Shown here: positions 42,690 through 51,110 of the stretch, piece by piece
How the letters are laid out: each line of letters opens with the position of its first letter
How positions within the stretch are numbered: position 1 is the first letter of the stretch
IMG/VR virus record: IMGVR_UViG_3300017963_000228
Location: 24,663-88,662 of that record
DNA from: a virus
Strand: one strand, 5' to 3'
Length of the DNA: 64,000 nucleotides
Made by a program: the position numbers and the translations under genes
The notes under the pieces: model-generated
The model's database searches: none
Seen by the model: only the letters and a program-made list of their open reading frames with translations
What the model was told of the DNA's origin: nothing

Positions 42690-44501
42690 ATGTTAAACAA
42701 TGTAAAAATAAAACAGGTTGATAACCCCTGTCAAGAAAAAAATGAATTTTCTAATAATACTCAGACAAATATCTACGAATTAAGCAGGGAATTTCTATTC
42801 AATTGCACCCAATTCGTTGATAATATTGTAAATTTACCAGAATCACCATGGCGCAGTTCCCAACATACCCTTCAATGGGCCAGCAATAAATCCCCCCGCA
42901 ATCTTGGCAAAACTCAAAAAGAGATCCTTCTGTTCCTCCAACGAAGATACTTTATTCGCAATCAACCCTGCTTCGTCAAACAAACATACATAGCAGATCA
43001 ATTGAATATCCATCGATCACAGGTTAACCGGACACTGGCATCTCTGGAAAAGAACGGCATCATCCTACGCATCCAGTGGCTTTATAAAGGTCGGCGCAAA
43101 AACTGCTTGATCCTCCCTCTTTTAGATTCCATATCCCCACTGTTCAAAGAAAACAACCTCTGCAAAATCGATTTTCAAAGGTGTCACATTAAATGTAACA
43201 CTTTGTTCTGTAAACCATCAGAATCAAAGGGTTTTTCAAACTCCCTTTTACTATATACTTCTTTATTATATATCAATAAACTCTTTAATAATAATCTCAT
43301 ATCTATAAATACGTTAAATAATAGATCTAAAAGATCCTTACGGAATGTACAATGTTCTGACGAACCATTGCACGAACCATCTGCTTTGCCTAAACTTCAT
43401 GTAACCAAAAAAGTTGATGCACCAAGTAAAAAGAAAAAACAGAAAGGAATTTGTATAATGCCACGGTTTGTTCTTAAACGTAAGCAAAACTCTGGTCATC
43501 CTTATCCTGAAATTTCCGCTAAGTTGAAACTCAATGGGTATCGTTTGGAAAAACTACCGGCTCAAGAACAAATTGATTATATGAATTTTATCAGTTTTAA
43601 TCATTTTATCGATGTACAGCATCAATTCAGTATTAATCCCCATAAGCGGTATGAAGGTGCCGGTATCGATAAATCAAAGTGGTATATTACGGCTAATTTG
43701 ATTTTGCGCCAATGTCTCGTTAAAATCATTGAAACCGATAATGAGCTTCAGTGGTCTTTTGCAGATTCCATTATTGCTTTGTGGAATAAAACCATTAAAC
43801 CCTACAAAGGGGTTTTTCGCCGTGTAAATTTAAATAACAAAGAAAGCAAAGCATACATTAATGCCGTAATTGCTATTTCTCACTGTCTGGTGTTCAGGGT
43901 AGGGGGAAGCATGGAACAAATGCGTACAGCCGTTCTCCGTTTACCACAGGGTCGATTTAAAAGACGCCCACCGTGGAACTGGAAAAATTCTGTAACCATC
44001 GATAAATTCTTTATGCTTGAATTCTTTACAAGAGACAAAATGATTACCCATAACCCTTATTTGGATAACGAAATTGAATTTAGTCGTTTTGTAAATTCAT
44101 ATAAACAAAATAAAAAGAATATAAAAGCATTTGATTATTTCAAAAAGGATTATATAAACGAATTTTTTCCAAATAATGTTGAAGAAGGTGAAAAAGCCTG
44201 TTACTTATTTGAATTTGCGATTAAAGAATTTTTAGATGATCTTATTGACGAGATTCGCCGTGGTGCTAATACTTACAACTTCAGTCTTGTTTTAGATAAA
44301 AAAGAACGTGCTTCACTTTTAAAGCTTTATTTTCATTATCTTGGTGGAACTGAAAAATATCAATTCAGTGGTGCAAGATTTAAAAAAATACTCAAGATGG
44401 ATACGTGGATGGATTTCATTAATAAATATATGCGAATTGAAATGGGTTATGAGGATTTCTGGCGAAAGGAGTCTAAAAAGACAAATGGAAGAAAAAAATA
44501 A
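42690..44501 (+). CDS. Winged-helix DNA-binding protein, possible replication initiator
   Basis: 603 aa. Residues 70-145 form a winged helix: KTQKEILLFLQRRYFIRNQP, YIADQLNIHRSQVNRTLASL (recognition helix) and EKNGIILRIQWLYKGRR (wing). A low-complexity lysine/asparagine linker (about 200-255) leads to a large C-terminal domain with no recognised fold. The wHTH type and size resemble phage or plasmid replication initiators. There is no helicase or primase motif, so this remains tentative. AAAGGATATAAAAGA precedes ATG 42690 and is itself the second copy of a repeat (first copy ending near 42651). Confidence 0.5.
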   Translation: MLNNVKIKQVDNPCQEKNEFSNNTQTNIYELSREFLFNCTQFVDNIVNLPESPWRSSQHTLQWASNKSPRNLGKTQKEILLFLQRRYFIRNQPCFVKQTYIADQLNIHRSQVNRTLASLEKNGIILRIQWLYKGRRKNCLILPLLDSISPLFKENNLCKIDFQRCHIKCNTLFCKPSESKGFSNSLLLYTSLLYINKLFNNNLISINTLNNRSKRSLRNVQCSDEPLHEPSALPKLHVTKKVDAPSKKKKQKGICIMPRFVLKRKQNSGHPYPEISAKLKLNGYRLEKLPAQEQIDYMNFISFNHFIDVQHQFSINPHKRYEGAGIDKSKWYITANLILRQCLVKIIETDNELQWSFADSIIALWNKTIKPYKGVFRRVNLNNKESKAYINAVIAISHCLVFRVGGSMEQMRTAVLRLPQGRFKRRPPWNWKNSVTIDKFFMLEFFTRDKMITHNPYLDNEIEFSRFVNSYKQNKKNIKAFDYFKKDYINEFFPNNVEEGEKACYLFEFAIKEFLDDLIDEIRRGANTYNFSLVLDKKERASLLKLYFHYLGGTEKYQFSGARFKKILKMDTWMDFINKYMRIEMGYEDFWRKESKKTNGRKK

Positions 44502-45141
44502 CATTGATGAATTTGCAAAAGACATTATACAGTTTTTAAAATTACCAGATTGGAAGAAAATCAGTTGTAAAATAAACTATCCGAAGTTCAACAGCTATCC
44601 CATTCAAACAAAAGAACAGGAACATAAACGTAGCGAAATGCTTTATGCACTCTGCGCTCATTTCGCTATGATGAACTATGACGAATTTATTAACTCATTA
44701 TCAAGCCCTATCGATGACATATGGCCAAGAGCCATGGAATTGTTTATTACGCCAACCCTGCTTGATCTGGTTAATCTAAACACGTTAATTAAATATGCCT
44801 ATTGTCCCTTTTGTGAATATTATGCTGGATTACGCATTCAACCCCGTATATGGGACCGAATGAACAGATTTAAAGTGATTCCTGTTTATGGTCGTTGTGA
44901 TATTATTGAAAATACAAATAATAACATTAATTTAGGACATATTTCCTCTCACGTTTCCATTATGCAACGATGCCCCGGTTGGAACCCCATTCCAATGATT
45001 GAATCAACAATCGATTTAAATATTAAAAAACTGTTTGCATCTGAAAATTTTCCATACTATTATTCCGACTACAAAAAGGATTTGGAATATCTTGATTTAT
45101 GGGATTTTTTGCGAAATAGATATCGTCAAAATCAGATATAA
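44485..45141 (+). CDS. Hypothetical protein with cysteine pair
   Basis: 218 aa from ATG 44485 (MEEKNNIDEFAKDIIQFLKL), chosen because AAAGGAG lies upstream and the overlap with the previous gene falls to 17 nt; a much longer overlapping frame is rejected. Contains AYCPFCEYYAGLR (CxxC) and a later CPGWNP. It may bind zinc. No family recognised. Probably co-translated with the 603-aa protein. Confidence 0.55.
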   Translation: MEEKNNIDEFAKDIIQFLKLPDWKKISCKINYPKFNSYPIQTKEQEHKRSEMLYALCAHFAMMNYDEFINSLSSPIDDIWPRAMELFITPTLLDLVNLNTLIKYAYCPFCEYYAGLRIQPRIWDRMNRFKVIPVYGRCDIIENTNNNINLGHISSHVSIMQRCPGWNPIPMIESTIDLNIKKLFASENFPYYYSDYKKDLEYLDLWDFLRNRYRQNQI

Positions 45142-45156
45142 AAGGTTGAAATTGTT

Positions 45157-45606
45157 ATGTTAAAACGACACCTGTTAAAGACGAAAAAAACAAAACCACG
45201 CAAGAAAAAACGATTCGATCTAAAAACCGCACAATGTTATTATTCGGGTTTTTGTCTCACAGATAATAAAAATTTCGCTTTATTTGATATTTCTGAACAA
45301 AATATCATTGACATGGGTATTGAACATGTTTTACCATTTCCCATGTCTGAAGATGACCTTCAAATGATTCTTGATCGAAAAACAAAGGTTCATGTCAGTA
45401 AGGGAATTATTTCAGTTACGATTAAAGATTATGGATTGGTTGACAGAAACGTATTTAATCTTTTTCAATCAACCAAAGAATCAATTTTCCATCCTGTTAT
45501 AGAATGGTTTGGAAATCCCTGTAATCGTTTAATCACCGTTGTTAATGAAGAAGGGGCTAAACCGATTGGCGTATTTAAAACCGTTAAAGATGAAAAGGAG
45601 AATTAA
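45157..45606 (+). CDS. Hypothetical basic protein
   Basis: 149 aa. The first 20 residues are almost all lysine and arginine (MLKRHLLKTKKTKPRKKKRF), followed by a compact alpha/beta region (ALFDISEQNIIDMGIEHVLP) and VITVVNEEGAKPIGVF-like strands. Likely nucleic-acid associated because of the tail; function unknown. It lies 2 nt before the histone-like gene. Confidence 0.5.
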   Translation: MLKRHLLKTKKTKPRKKKRFDLKTAQCYYSGFCLTDNKNFALFDISEQNIIDMGIEHVLPFPMSEDDLQMILDRKTKVHVSKGIISVTIKDYGLVDRNVFNLFQSTKESIFHPVIEWFGNPCNRLITVVNEEGAKPIGVFKTVKDEKEN

Positions 45607-45608
45607 CC

Positions 45609-46022
45609 ATGGCAGCTAAAGTTAAGATGAAAAAGAAGACACCGGCTAAAAAGACTATTGTAAAGAAGAAAGCCACTGGCAAGAAGACGGCTGTAAAGAA
45701 AACCACTGGTAAAAAAACCGTATTGGCATCGAAAAAAAAGAAACCGGCAGCATCCAAAGCAAAGCCAGCTACCAAACGTAAAAAAGCTATTGGTTTTGAA
45801 GTAATGGCATCTTATGTAAAGAAGATTAATAAAGAATACGAAGATATGCAAAAACTATTTGATGGTGTTGCTGAAGAACTGGTAGATTTTTTGTATGAAG
45901 GACAGAAGAAATCGGCTATTAATGCCAGATCTAAATTTCAGGAAATTACCAAAGCATGTAAGGGTATTCGTACATCCATTCAGGAAGCAAAATCCAAGCT
46001 GAAACCCATTTATAAGGACTAA
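45609..46022 (+). CDS. Histone H1 / Hc1-like nucleoid protein
   Basis: 137 aa. Residues 1-60 are a lysine-alanine-threonine repeat tail (KKTPAKKTIVKKKATGKK, AVKKTTGKK) like the C-terminal tail of histone H1. Residues 75-137 (YVKKINKEYEDMQKLFDGVA, then KSAINARSKFQEITKACKGI) match the Hc1 family of Chlamydia, where the core reads KxAAxRARKxLxEIxKLxKxxR. Such proteins compact DNA. AAAGGAGAATTAACC precedes the ATG and a strong terminator follows. In a phage it could condense phage or host DNA. Confidence 0.75.
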   Translation: MAAKVKMKKKTPAKKTIVKKKATGKKTAVKKTTGKKTVLASKKKKPAASKAKPATKRKKAIGFEVMASYVKKINKEYEDMQKLFDGVAEELVDFLYEGQKKSAINARSKFQEITKACKGIRTSIQEAKSKLKPIYKD

Positions 46023-46055
46023 AAACCCCACTTAACCACTTGATATTCAAGTGTT

Positions 46056-46085
46056 AAATGCCCCTTTTCGGAGGGGCATTTTTTT
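46056..46085 (+). terminator. Intrinsic terminator after the histone-like gene
   Basis: AAATGCCCC (46056-46064) pairs with GGGGCATTT (46073-46081), 8-nt loop, followed by TTTTT. A second small stem (CACTTGA/TCAAGTG) sits just before it. It ends the first rightward transcript. Confidence 0.88.
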
Positions 46086-46088
46086 ATC

Positions 46089-46118
46089 TTGACTCGTACT
46101 TGGATGATCGGTTACAAT
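46089..46118 (+). promoter_or_regulatory. Promoter (TTGACT-18-TACAAT)
   Basis: TTGACT at 46089-46094 and TACAAT at 46113-46118 with an 18-nt spacer, immediately behind the terminator. The -10 and spacing are the same as in the promoter at 42435. It starts the transcript of the zinc-finger, methyltransferase and later genes. Confidence 0.7.
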
Positions 46119-46145
46119 TATTCATCCAACTTTGGGAGAGGATAA

Positions 46146-46457
46146 ATGATTCCACGATATAAATTAAAAGTAAAAAATCAATTTAAAGGAAAACATTTTA
46201 ATGGGCCATATTATGAACCTAAATATGATCAAAAAAGATTAACTGGACAAATATTAAGAGTTTTTAATTGTATGAAAGATGGACAATGGCGTACTTTAAA
46301 TGAAATTCATATTGTTACTAATGATCCTCATGCAAGTATTTCTGCACAACTTCGTCATTTAAGAAAATATCGATTTGGAGAACATACAGTACTATTAAGA
46401 TCCAGAGGTAAACGTATTAATGGTTTATTTGAATATAAACTAATAGTAAATAAATAA
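46146..46457 (+). CDS. Small winged-helix-like DNA-binding protein
   Basis: 103 aa. Basic protein with RLTGQILRVFNCMKDGQWRT, LNEIHIVTNDPHASISAQLR and a wing RFGEHTVLLRSRGKRING, the arrangement of a winged helix-turn-helix domain covering nearly the whole protein. First gene after its promoter, so a transcription regulator is plausible. AGAGGATAA precedes ATG 46146. Confidence 0.6.
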   Translation: MIPRYKLKVKNQFKGKHFNGPYYEPKYDQKRLTGQILRVFNCMKDGQWRTLNEIHIVTNDPHASISAQLRHLRKYRFGEHTVLLRSRGKRINGLFEYKLIVNK

Positions 46458-46475
46458 AAGAAGGACTAATTTAGA

Positions 46476-46799
46476 ATGACTAAACAATACGGAGAATTCC
46501 AGTGTCCCTATTGCGATCAAGTTTTCTTTCAAAAGAAAAAGCTTGATGGACATATTGGTGGAGCGCACAAACGCAATACTACAAAGGATGGGACTCCCCG
46601 TTGTAAATTCTGCAAGAAACCTCTCAAACGTGGATTCAATTGGCCTGAATGGGCTGTCAAGCAACGCAACCTTATCTGCACTCCCTGTAAAAATGCTCAA
46701 AATCGTAAATCTTATATGAATCGAAAAAAACGTACTTTAGAAAATAAGAAAGCAGGATATCCAAATTTAAAGGAAAGATTAAAAAATGTCAAAAAATGA
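46476..46799 (+). CDS. C2H2 zinc-finger protein
   Basis: 107 aa. Residues 10-31, CPYCDQVFFQKKKLDGHIGG then AH, give C-x2-C-x12-H-x4-H, a classical C2H2 finger. A second site follows with CKFCKKPLK and CTPCKNAQ (two CxxC pairs). The C-terminus is lysine/arginine-rich. Likely binds nucleic acid. Its end overlaps the methyltransferase gene by 14 nt. Confidence 0.7.
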   Translation: MTKQYGEFQCPYCDQVFFQKKKLDGHIGGAHKRNTTKDGTPRCKFCKKPLKRGFNWPEWAVKQRNLICTPCKNAQNRKSYMNRKKRTLENKKAGYPNLKERLKNVKK

Positions 46800-47469
46800 A
46801 AATACTCCCTTAATTCCAAAGGTGGATCTTCAAAGTATTTTTGGAAGAAATGAATATCATTTTAATCTTCGCAAAGAAATTAAAATAGAAAATCTCTCAC
46901 ATACCAGCGGTAATATCAGTCTTACGGAATTAATGTATCTTGCCCTTATCACAAAGATTGTTAATCCCACGCTTATTGTGGAATTTGGTACGTTCAATGG
47001 ACGTAGCACATCCATACTGGCAATGAACTCATTACCTGATTGCCGTGTTATCACTGTTGATCTTCCAAATACACATCGTAACAAAACCAAATATGAATTA
47101 GAACGCAAACAAAATTATGAAGATGTTGATGAACTTGGTTTTGTTGGTTTAAAAAATAAACTGTTTTCTGATAAGGTTTATCGAAATAAAATAGAACAAC
47201 TGTGGATGGATTCAGCTCAATTCCCTATTGAAAAATATAAAGAAAAAGTAGATCTTTTCTTTGTCGATGCTTCTCATTCCTATCTTAATTGTAAAAATGA
47301 TTTTAGAACTGCTCTTAAATGCATTACACCAAACGGTGTTATTATTCTTCATGATTATGCTGGATGGCCGGGAGTCACAGAAGCATTGAATGAAGAATGG
47401 TATGATCATGATATTCCTTTACGTTGGCTATCGGGAACTTCTTTTGCAATTCTAAATTCGGAATTATAG
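46786..47469 (+). CDS. Class I SAM-dependent methyltransferase (Methyltransf_24-like)
   Basis: 227 aa. Motif I LIVEFGTFNGRSTSILAMN (about 64-82), motif II VITVDLP, motif IV DLFFVDASHSYLNCKNDFRT and post-motif GVIILHDYAGWPGV, as in the Methyltransf_24/CmcI-like O-methyltransferases that act on sugars or small molecules. There is no target recognition domain or DPPY, so DNA methylation is unlikely. Followed after 8 nt by a beta-propeller gene and then an SGNH hydrolase gene. Confidence 0.78.
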   Translation: MSKNENTPLIPKVDLQSIFGRNEYHFNLRKEIKIENLSHTSGNISLTELMYLALITKIVNPTLIVEFGTFNGRSTSILAMNSLPDCRVITVDLPNTHRNKTKYELERKQNYEDVDELGFVGLKNKLFSDKVYRNKIEQLWMDSAQFPIEKYKEKVDLFFVDASHSYLNCKNDFRTALKCITPNGVIILHDYAGWPGVTEALNEEWYDHDIPLRWLSGTSFAILNSEL

Positions 47470-47477
47470 GAGTATTA

Positions 47478-48494
47478 ATGAAAGTTCTAATATCATTTAT
47501 CAATCACAAGTCTAAACCTCAAGATCCTAAACGTTTAGTTGGTATTTTCGATTTAAAAAAGAAAAAATTAATTAAGTGGCTTGATCTAAGTGTTTGTGGT
47601 CAATATGACGATGTAGTTCATGCCACTGGTATGTGTTATAAAGATAATCAACTTTACATTGGCCTTATTCCATCCCGATATCGATTAACCGGAAAGTTAT
47701 TTTCTACTAATATAAAATCTGGTCAATGCTGTATGAATGAATTGCGTTTGACCAAGGGTATTCACGGCATTTGTAATTACAATGGTGATATTATCTTAGC
47801 CAATAGCTGTCAAAATGATTTAATAACAGCTTTAACGGTAAGAGATGGCAATATTATTTGTGAAGATGTATTTTTTGATCTTCTGGAAAATCAACATTCT
47901 GGAATGCGATCCAGTAGTAAATATGATTTTAATGATTGGCCTGACTCTGATGATAATTATCACAACAACAGTGTCATCACTGATTCTAAGGGTGATGTAT
48001 GGATTTCTTCTTTCTTTTCCTATTTAGAATATCCTTGGAAAATAGAAAAACGTCAAAATAAAACAAAAGTAAATACAATCGAAAAACTTGGTATGCCAAA
48101 AGGGATTGTTGCCAATATCAGTAATAATCCACCATTAATACATACTGGCTATAAGATGCCCCATACAGTTTATTTTGATCATAAAGGTGACATGCTTCAT
48201 TGTGAAAGCAAAACATTTCGGGTATGGCATTCACGATATGGTGCATGTTATTGTGATGGATATACCAGAGGTATTTGTGAAGATGTTCCTAACAATGGGT
48301 ATTGGGTAGGTCTTTCTGCATATCGTCAAGGTAGGAGAGATGGATCAGAAACAATTATGGGAGATCTCAAAGGTGCCAAAGTAGTATTTGTTGATTATAA
48401 CATGGAAAAACGTATTGGCTGGGAATGGGATATGTCAGAATTCGGTTTGGAAATATTTGATATCATTCCTTTCAAATCTGGAGTATATAAATGA
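47478..48494 (+). CDS. Predicted beta-propeller protein of the methyltransferase/SGNH cassette
   Basis: 338 aa from ATG 47478 (MKVLISFINHKSKPQDP), which has AGGAGTATTA in front; a frame opening at 47424 inside the methyltransferase gene is rejected. Repeated blade-like units: HATGMCYKDNQLYIGLIP, KGIHGICNYNGDIILANS, NSVITDSKGDVWISSFFS, PHTVYFDHKGDMLHCESK, TRGICEDVPNNGYWVGLS. This resembles NHL/SMP-30-type propellers. A lactonase or sugar-binding role is possible but no metal site is certain. Overlaps the next start by 4 nt (ATGA). Confidence 0.55.
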   Translation: MKVLISFINHKSKPQDPKRLVGIFDLKKKKLIKWLDLSVCGQYDDVVHATGMCYKDNQLYIGLIPSRYRLTGKLFSTNIKSGQCCMNELRLTKGIHGICNYNGDIILANSCQNDLITALTVRDGNIICEDVFFDLLENQHSGMRSSSKYDFNDWPDSDDNYHNNSVITDSKGDVWISSFFSYLEYPWKIEKRQNKTKVNTIEKLGMPKGIVANISNNPPLIHTGYKMPHTVYFDHKGDMLHCESKTFRVWHSRYGACYCDGYTRGICEDVPNNGYWVGLSAYRQGRRDGSETIMGDLKGAKVVFVDYNMEKRIGWEWDMSEFGLEIFDIIPFKSGVYK

Positions 48495-49099
48495 TCATCA
48501 TTGGTGATAGTCACTCCGTTATGTTTGAGAAACAAGGCATTCATTGCGGTCCACGTACTGCTTATCGTCTTTATAAAAATAAAAATGCTTTTTTAGATTT
48601 GATTAAACATCTGAAAAATACAGAAGAAAAAATCGGTACTATTTTTGGAGAAATAGATTGCCGTATTCACATATGGTATCAATCCAAAAAGAAAAAAATA
48701 AACGTTTTTCATTTAATTAACAATACCGTTGGATTCTATATTGAGTTTTTAAATTATCTTCGTAAAGAAGGTTACAATATTCATTTTATATTGGAAATTC
48801 CTCCAGCAGCAGAAGAAAACAATATATATAAATATGAATATTATGCTGATTATTTTAATCGACAATTGATTACACATCATTTTAATCGTAGATTGGAAGA
48901 ACATGCCAACAACAATGGTTACTTCTTTATTAAATATACTGATCTTGTAACAAATAGTAATTACTGCACCAAAAGAGAGTATTTAATGACGGATGGTGTT
49001 CATTTAAAACCCATTGTTAAACCACTTATTATGAGTGAAATAGATAAAATTATAAATTTAGAACATCCTAACAGAAAGGTTATATATGGAAGCAAATAA
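48491..49099 (+). CDS. SGNH/GDSL-family hydrolase
   Basis: 202 aa. Block I is IIIGDSHSVMF (nucleophile Ser in GDS at residues 5-7), block III GEIDCRIH (with the block aspartate/asparagine position as Asp) and block V DGVHLKP (Asp-x2-His). The order and spacing fit SGNH esterases that remove or add acyl groups on sugars. It lies in a cotranslated row with the methyltransferase and propeller genes, suggesting joint work on one substrate. Confidence 0.72.
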   Translation: MIIIGDSHSVMFEKQGIHCGPRTAYRLYKNKNAFLDLIKHLKNTEEKIGTIFGEIDCRIHIWYQSKKKKINVFHLINNTVGFYIEFLNYLRKEGYNIHFILEIPPAAEENNIYKYEYYADYFNRQLITHHFNRRLEEHANNNGYFFIKYTDLVTNSNYCTKREYLMTDGVHLKPIVKPLIMSEIDKIINLEHPNRKVIYGSK

Positions 49100-49370
49100 A
49101 GGAAAGAATATTGTCATTCGTTTAGATAATTATTTAATAAATTTTGATCGTGTGGTATTTATTAAGCATGATCGGGAAAATAATTGTATTTACATTAGTT
49201 ATGATAATGGTTTTACTGATACAATTTCTGATTCTTCAAAGGTTAAAGCACTGTTACAGTACGTCAAAATGTATCCTGATTTAGAGGAACCGAAGACAAT
49301 TGAAACTATGGCTAAATTTGCTTCTTCCCTTAAAAACAGAATCAAAACGGATATTGCGGAGGATAAGTAA
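49086..49370 (+). CDS. Hypothetical protein
   Basis: 94 aa, beginning MEANKGKNIVIRLDNYLINF, then a beta-hairpin region (RENNCIYISYDNGFTDTISD) and a helical end. It resembles small single-strand-hairpin regulatory proteins but is not recognised. Overlaps the SGNH gene by 14 nt; AGAAAGG lies ahead of the ATG. Confidence 0.5.
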   Translation: MEANKGKNIVIRLDNYLINFDRVVFIKHDRENNCIYISYDNGFTDTISDSSKVKALLQYVKMYPDLEEPKTIETMAKFASSLKNRIKTDIAEDK

Positions 49371-49712
49371 ATGCGGATTGGTAATCTTAGAACCAAACAC
49401 AAAACCATTGAAGGAAAGGATAAATACATTGTACAGGGTAAAAAGAGGGGTGGTGGATGGGAAAGTTGTTATGATCCTGCCAGAGAAGAAATGGGTTTGG
49501 ATAAATGGCTTATTTTTGATCTTGAATATGATGCTTGCGGCATGGTTGTATCTTTTGCTCAGTGGTTTCAAGAGTATAATCGGGAAAATGCTGTAAGACT
49601 GACAAAACAACAAAGGGAAATCATTAAAAAACGAATTGGTAATCGACAAGAAAGGCGTAAACGTAAATCATTAGCAAATAAATCTAAACGAAAGAATAGG
49701 AAAAAGAAATGA
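49371..49712 (+). CDS. Hypothetical basic protein
   Basis: 113 aa. N-terminal alpha/beta part (MRIGNLRTKHKTIEGKDKYI, KWLIFDLEYDACGMVVSFAQ) and a lysine/arginine-rich C-terminus (RQERRKRKSLANKSKRKNRK). GGAGGATAAGTAA precedes ATG 49371. May contact nucleic acid through its tail. The next gene overlaps by 4 nt. Confidence 0.5.
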   Translation: MRIGNLRTKHKTIEGKDKYIVQGKKRGGGWESCYDPAREEMGLDKWLIFDLEYDACGMVVSFAQWFQEYNRENAVRLTKQQREIIKKRIGNRQERRKRKSLANKSKRKNRKKK

Positions 49713-50311
49713 AATCATTTATCGTAACAATGCTCATTCTTCTATTTACTATTCCTGCTATCGCTGAAAAAAACGTAATGGTTGAAACGGCTCTGCATTA
49801 TTTTACAACTGATGAATCTGTAACACTTAGATTTAATACCGTTGAAAATGCAACTGATTATGAAGTATATCTATATTCCATTGATCGCAAGGAATACAAT
49901 ATGAAGTGGATTGTTACGGCTGATGAAACTGATCCTACTATTGGAACATTAACCTTTAGATTACCCCGTTCTGGTTTTTATAAGATGCTGATTCGTTCAC
50001 GTAAACAATTGAATCATACGGAATCATCACAGGTAACATTAGCAATCAATGCCAAAACTACCAAAGAAGAATTATTGGAATATATGAAGGATGGTTGTAC
50101 CGTTGGTGATTGGTGGGATACCAATCTCACATTGGATGAATTAAAGGCATTAGCCCATCAAGAAGGATATGTATGTAGTGGTTTTAATGATTCAACCGAT
50201 GGATCTAATTCAATGGTTATTGACCCCGATTCAGGTGTGTCTTACAATCGGGGATGGACACTATTTGGCTATCCCGCACCACCATCTGGTGGCGGCGTTT
50301 CGATACAATAA
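49709..50311 (+). CDS. Exported protein with fibronectin/Ig-like domain
   Basis: 200 aa. Signal peptide MKSFIVTMLILLFTIPAIAE (cleavage expected near 19-20, after AIA). Then a beta-sandwich (SVTLRFNTVENATDYEVYLY, TFRLPRSGFYKMLIRSRK) like an FN3/Ig fold, and a C-terminal domain with two cysteines (DGCTVGDWWD, GYVCSGFND). Predicted to act in the periplasm or on the cell surface, so host-cell interaction or superinfection exclusion is possible. Confidence 0.6.
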   Translation: MKSFIVTMLILLFTIPAIAEKNVMVETALHYFTTDESVTLRFNTVENATDYEVYLYSIDRKEYNMKWIVTADETDPTIGTLTFRLPRSGFYKMLIRSRKQLNHTESSQVTLAINAKTTKEELLEYMKDGCTVGDWWDTNLTLDELKALAHQEGYVCSGFNDSTDGSNSMVIDPDSGVSYNRGWTLFGYPAPPSGGGVSIQ

Positions 50312-50336
50312 CAACATTTATTTAAGGAGAAGAAAA

Positions 50337-50684
50337 ATGCCCGAACTCGTAAAGAAAGCCATGTTGACCTTTAACCCTTCTGGATCACCCGACATTGCCG
50401 GTTATTTCCTTTATTTGCAGGATGCCGATAATGGTTTGGTGACTCGCGCCACGGCAGCAGCCAAAGTTGATCTTGGCAATCCTGCATTGGATGAAAATGG
50501 CCTTATTTCTATCGATCTTACCACCATTCCTGAACTGGCTACCGAAAACAATTACAGCCTTGGTATTGCCAGTTATGATGCTGCTGGTAATGAATCAGCC
50601 CTTTTGACCGCTGGGTTGGAGGAAGTCAATCTGGACTTTACTGCGCCGGACCCTCCGACGAATGCCAGTATCTCTTACGTGTAA
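50337..50684 (+). CDS. Single fibronectin-type-III-like domain protein
   Basis: 115 aa from ATG 50337 (MPELVKKAMLTFNPSGSPDI), with AAGGAGAAGAAAA upstream; longer frames overlapping the preceding gene are rejected. The pattern GYFLYLQDADNGLVTRATAA ... YSLGIASYDAAGNESALLTA ... LDFTAPDPPTNASISYV is an FN3-like beta-sandwich, common on phage virions and exported proteins. No signal peptide. Codons are GC-richer than neighbours, hinting at high expression. Confidence 0.65.
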   Translation: MPELVKKAMLTFNPSGSPDIAGYFLYLQDADNGLVTRATAAAKVDLGNPALDENGLISIDLTTIPELATENNYSLGIASYDAAGNESALLTAGLEEVNLDFTAPDPPTNASISYV

Positions 50685-50801
50685 TTGATGGGATGCATGG
50701 CAATGGAATGTTAAAAAGAATGTTGCTTAAAATTTATGATACCTTTTGCGATGACTTTTAATAAATGTTGCACAGTATCCTTCAGGAATTAAGCCGCGCA
50801 C

Positions 50802-50836
50802 AGTGCAGAAGTTTTGGCAACGTTTTCTTCTGCACT
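50802..50836. repeat. Perfect 10-bp inverted repeat in a gene gap
   Basis: AGTGCAGAAG (50802-50811) and CTTCTGCACT (50827-50836) flank a 15-nt loop in the 171-nt gap after 50684. There is no T-run after it, so an operator or leader hairpin is more likely than a terminator. It ends 20 nt before ATG 50856. Confidence 0.55.
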
Positions 50837-50855
50837 ATCTCATTTGGAGAAAATA

Positions 50856-51110
50856 ATGAATAAATTAATAAACAAAGCTGAATTAGTAACAACCATGTTT
50901 CGTAAAAGTGATCCTAAAAAACCATTAACCAAACACGAACAGAATGTTGCATTGTTAAATCTGGAGCAGCATGTTAATAGTTTCCCCCTGTTAAATTTCG
51001 ATGATGTTACAATCTTAGTTCGGTTACATTTGAAAGGAGAACCCAATGAAGAACTTGATCCTGATACTTGTACTCTTGATAATCGGCATCCCAACCTTCG
51101 TTGTGGCTGA
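50856..51110 (+). CDS. Hypothetical protein
   Basis: 84 aa from ATG 50856 (MNKLINKAELVTTMFRKSDP), with TTGGAGAAAATA upstream. Helical, charged; ends HPNLRCG. No family recognised. Overlaps the next gene by 65 nt in a different frame; both frames have ribosome binding sites, so the overlap appears real. Confidence 0.5.
   Translation: MNKLINKAELVTTMFRKSDPKKPLTKHEQNVALLNLEQHVNSFPLLNFDDVTILVRLHLKGEPNEELDPDTCTLDNRHPNLRCG

Noticed and set aside
46786-47469. DNA methyltransferase
   Set aside because: It lacks the DPPY/NPPF motif and target recognition region; the motifs match sugar or small-molecule O-methyltransferases.
50760-50840. Possible tRNA around the 10-bp stem
   Set aside because: Only one stem-loop with a 15-nt loop; no cloverleaf, no T-loop and no CCA could be placed.
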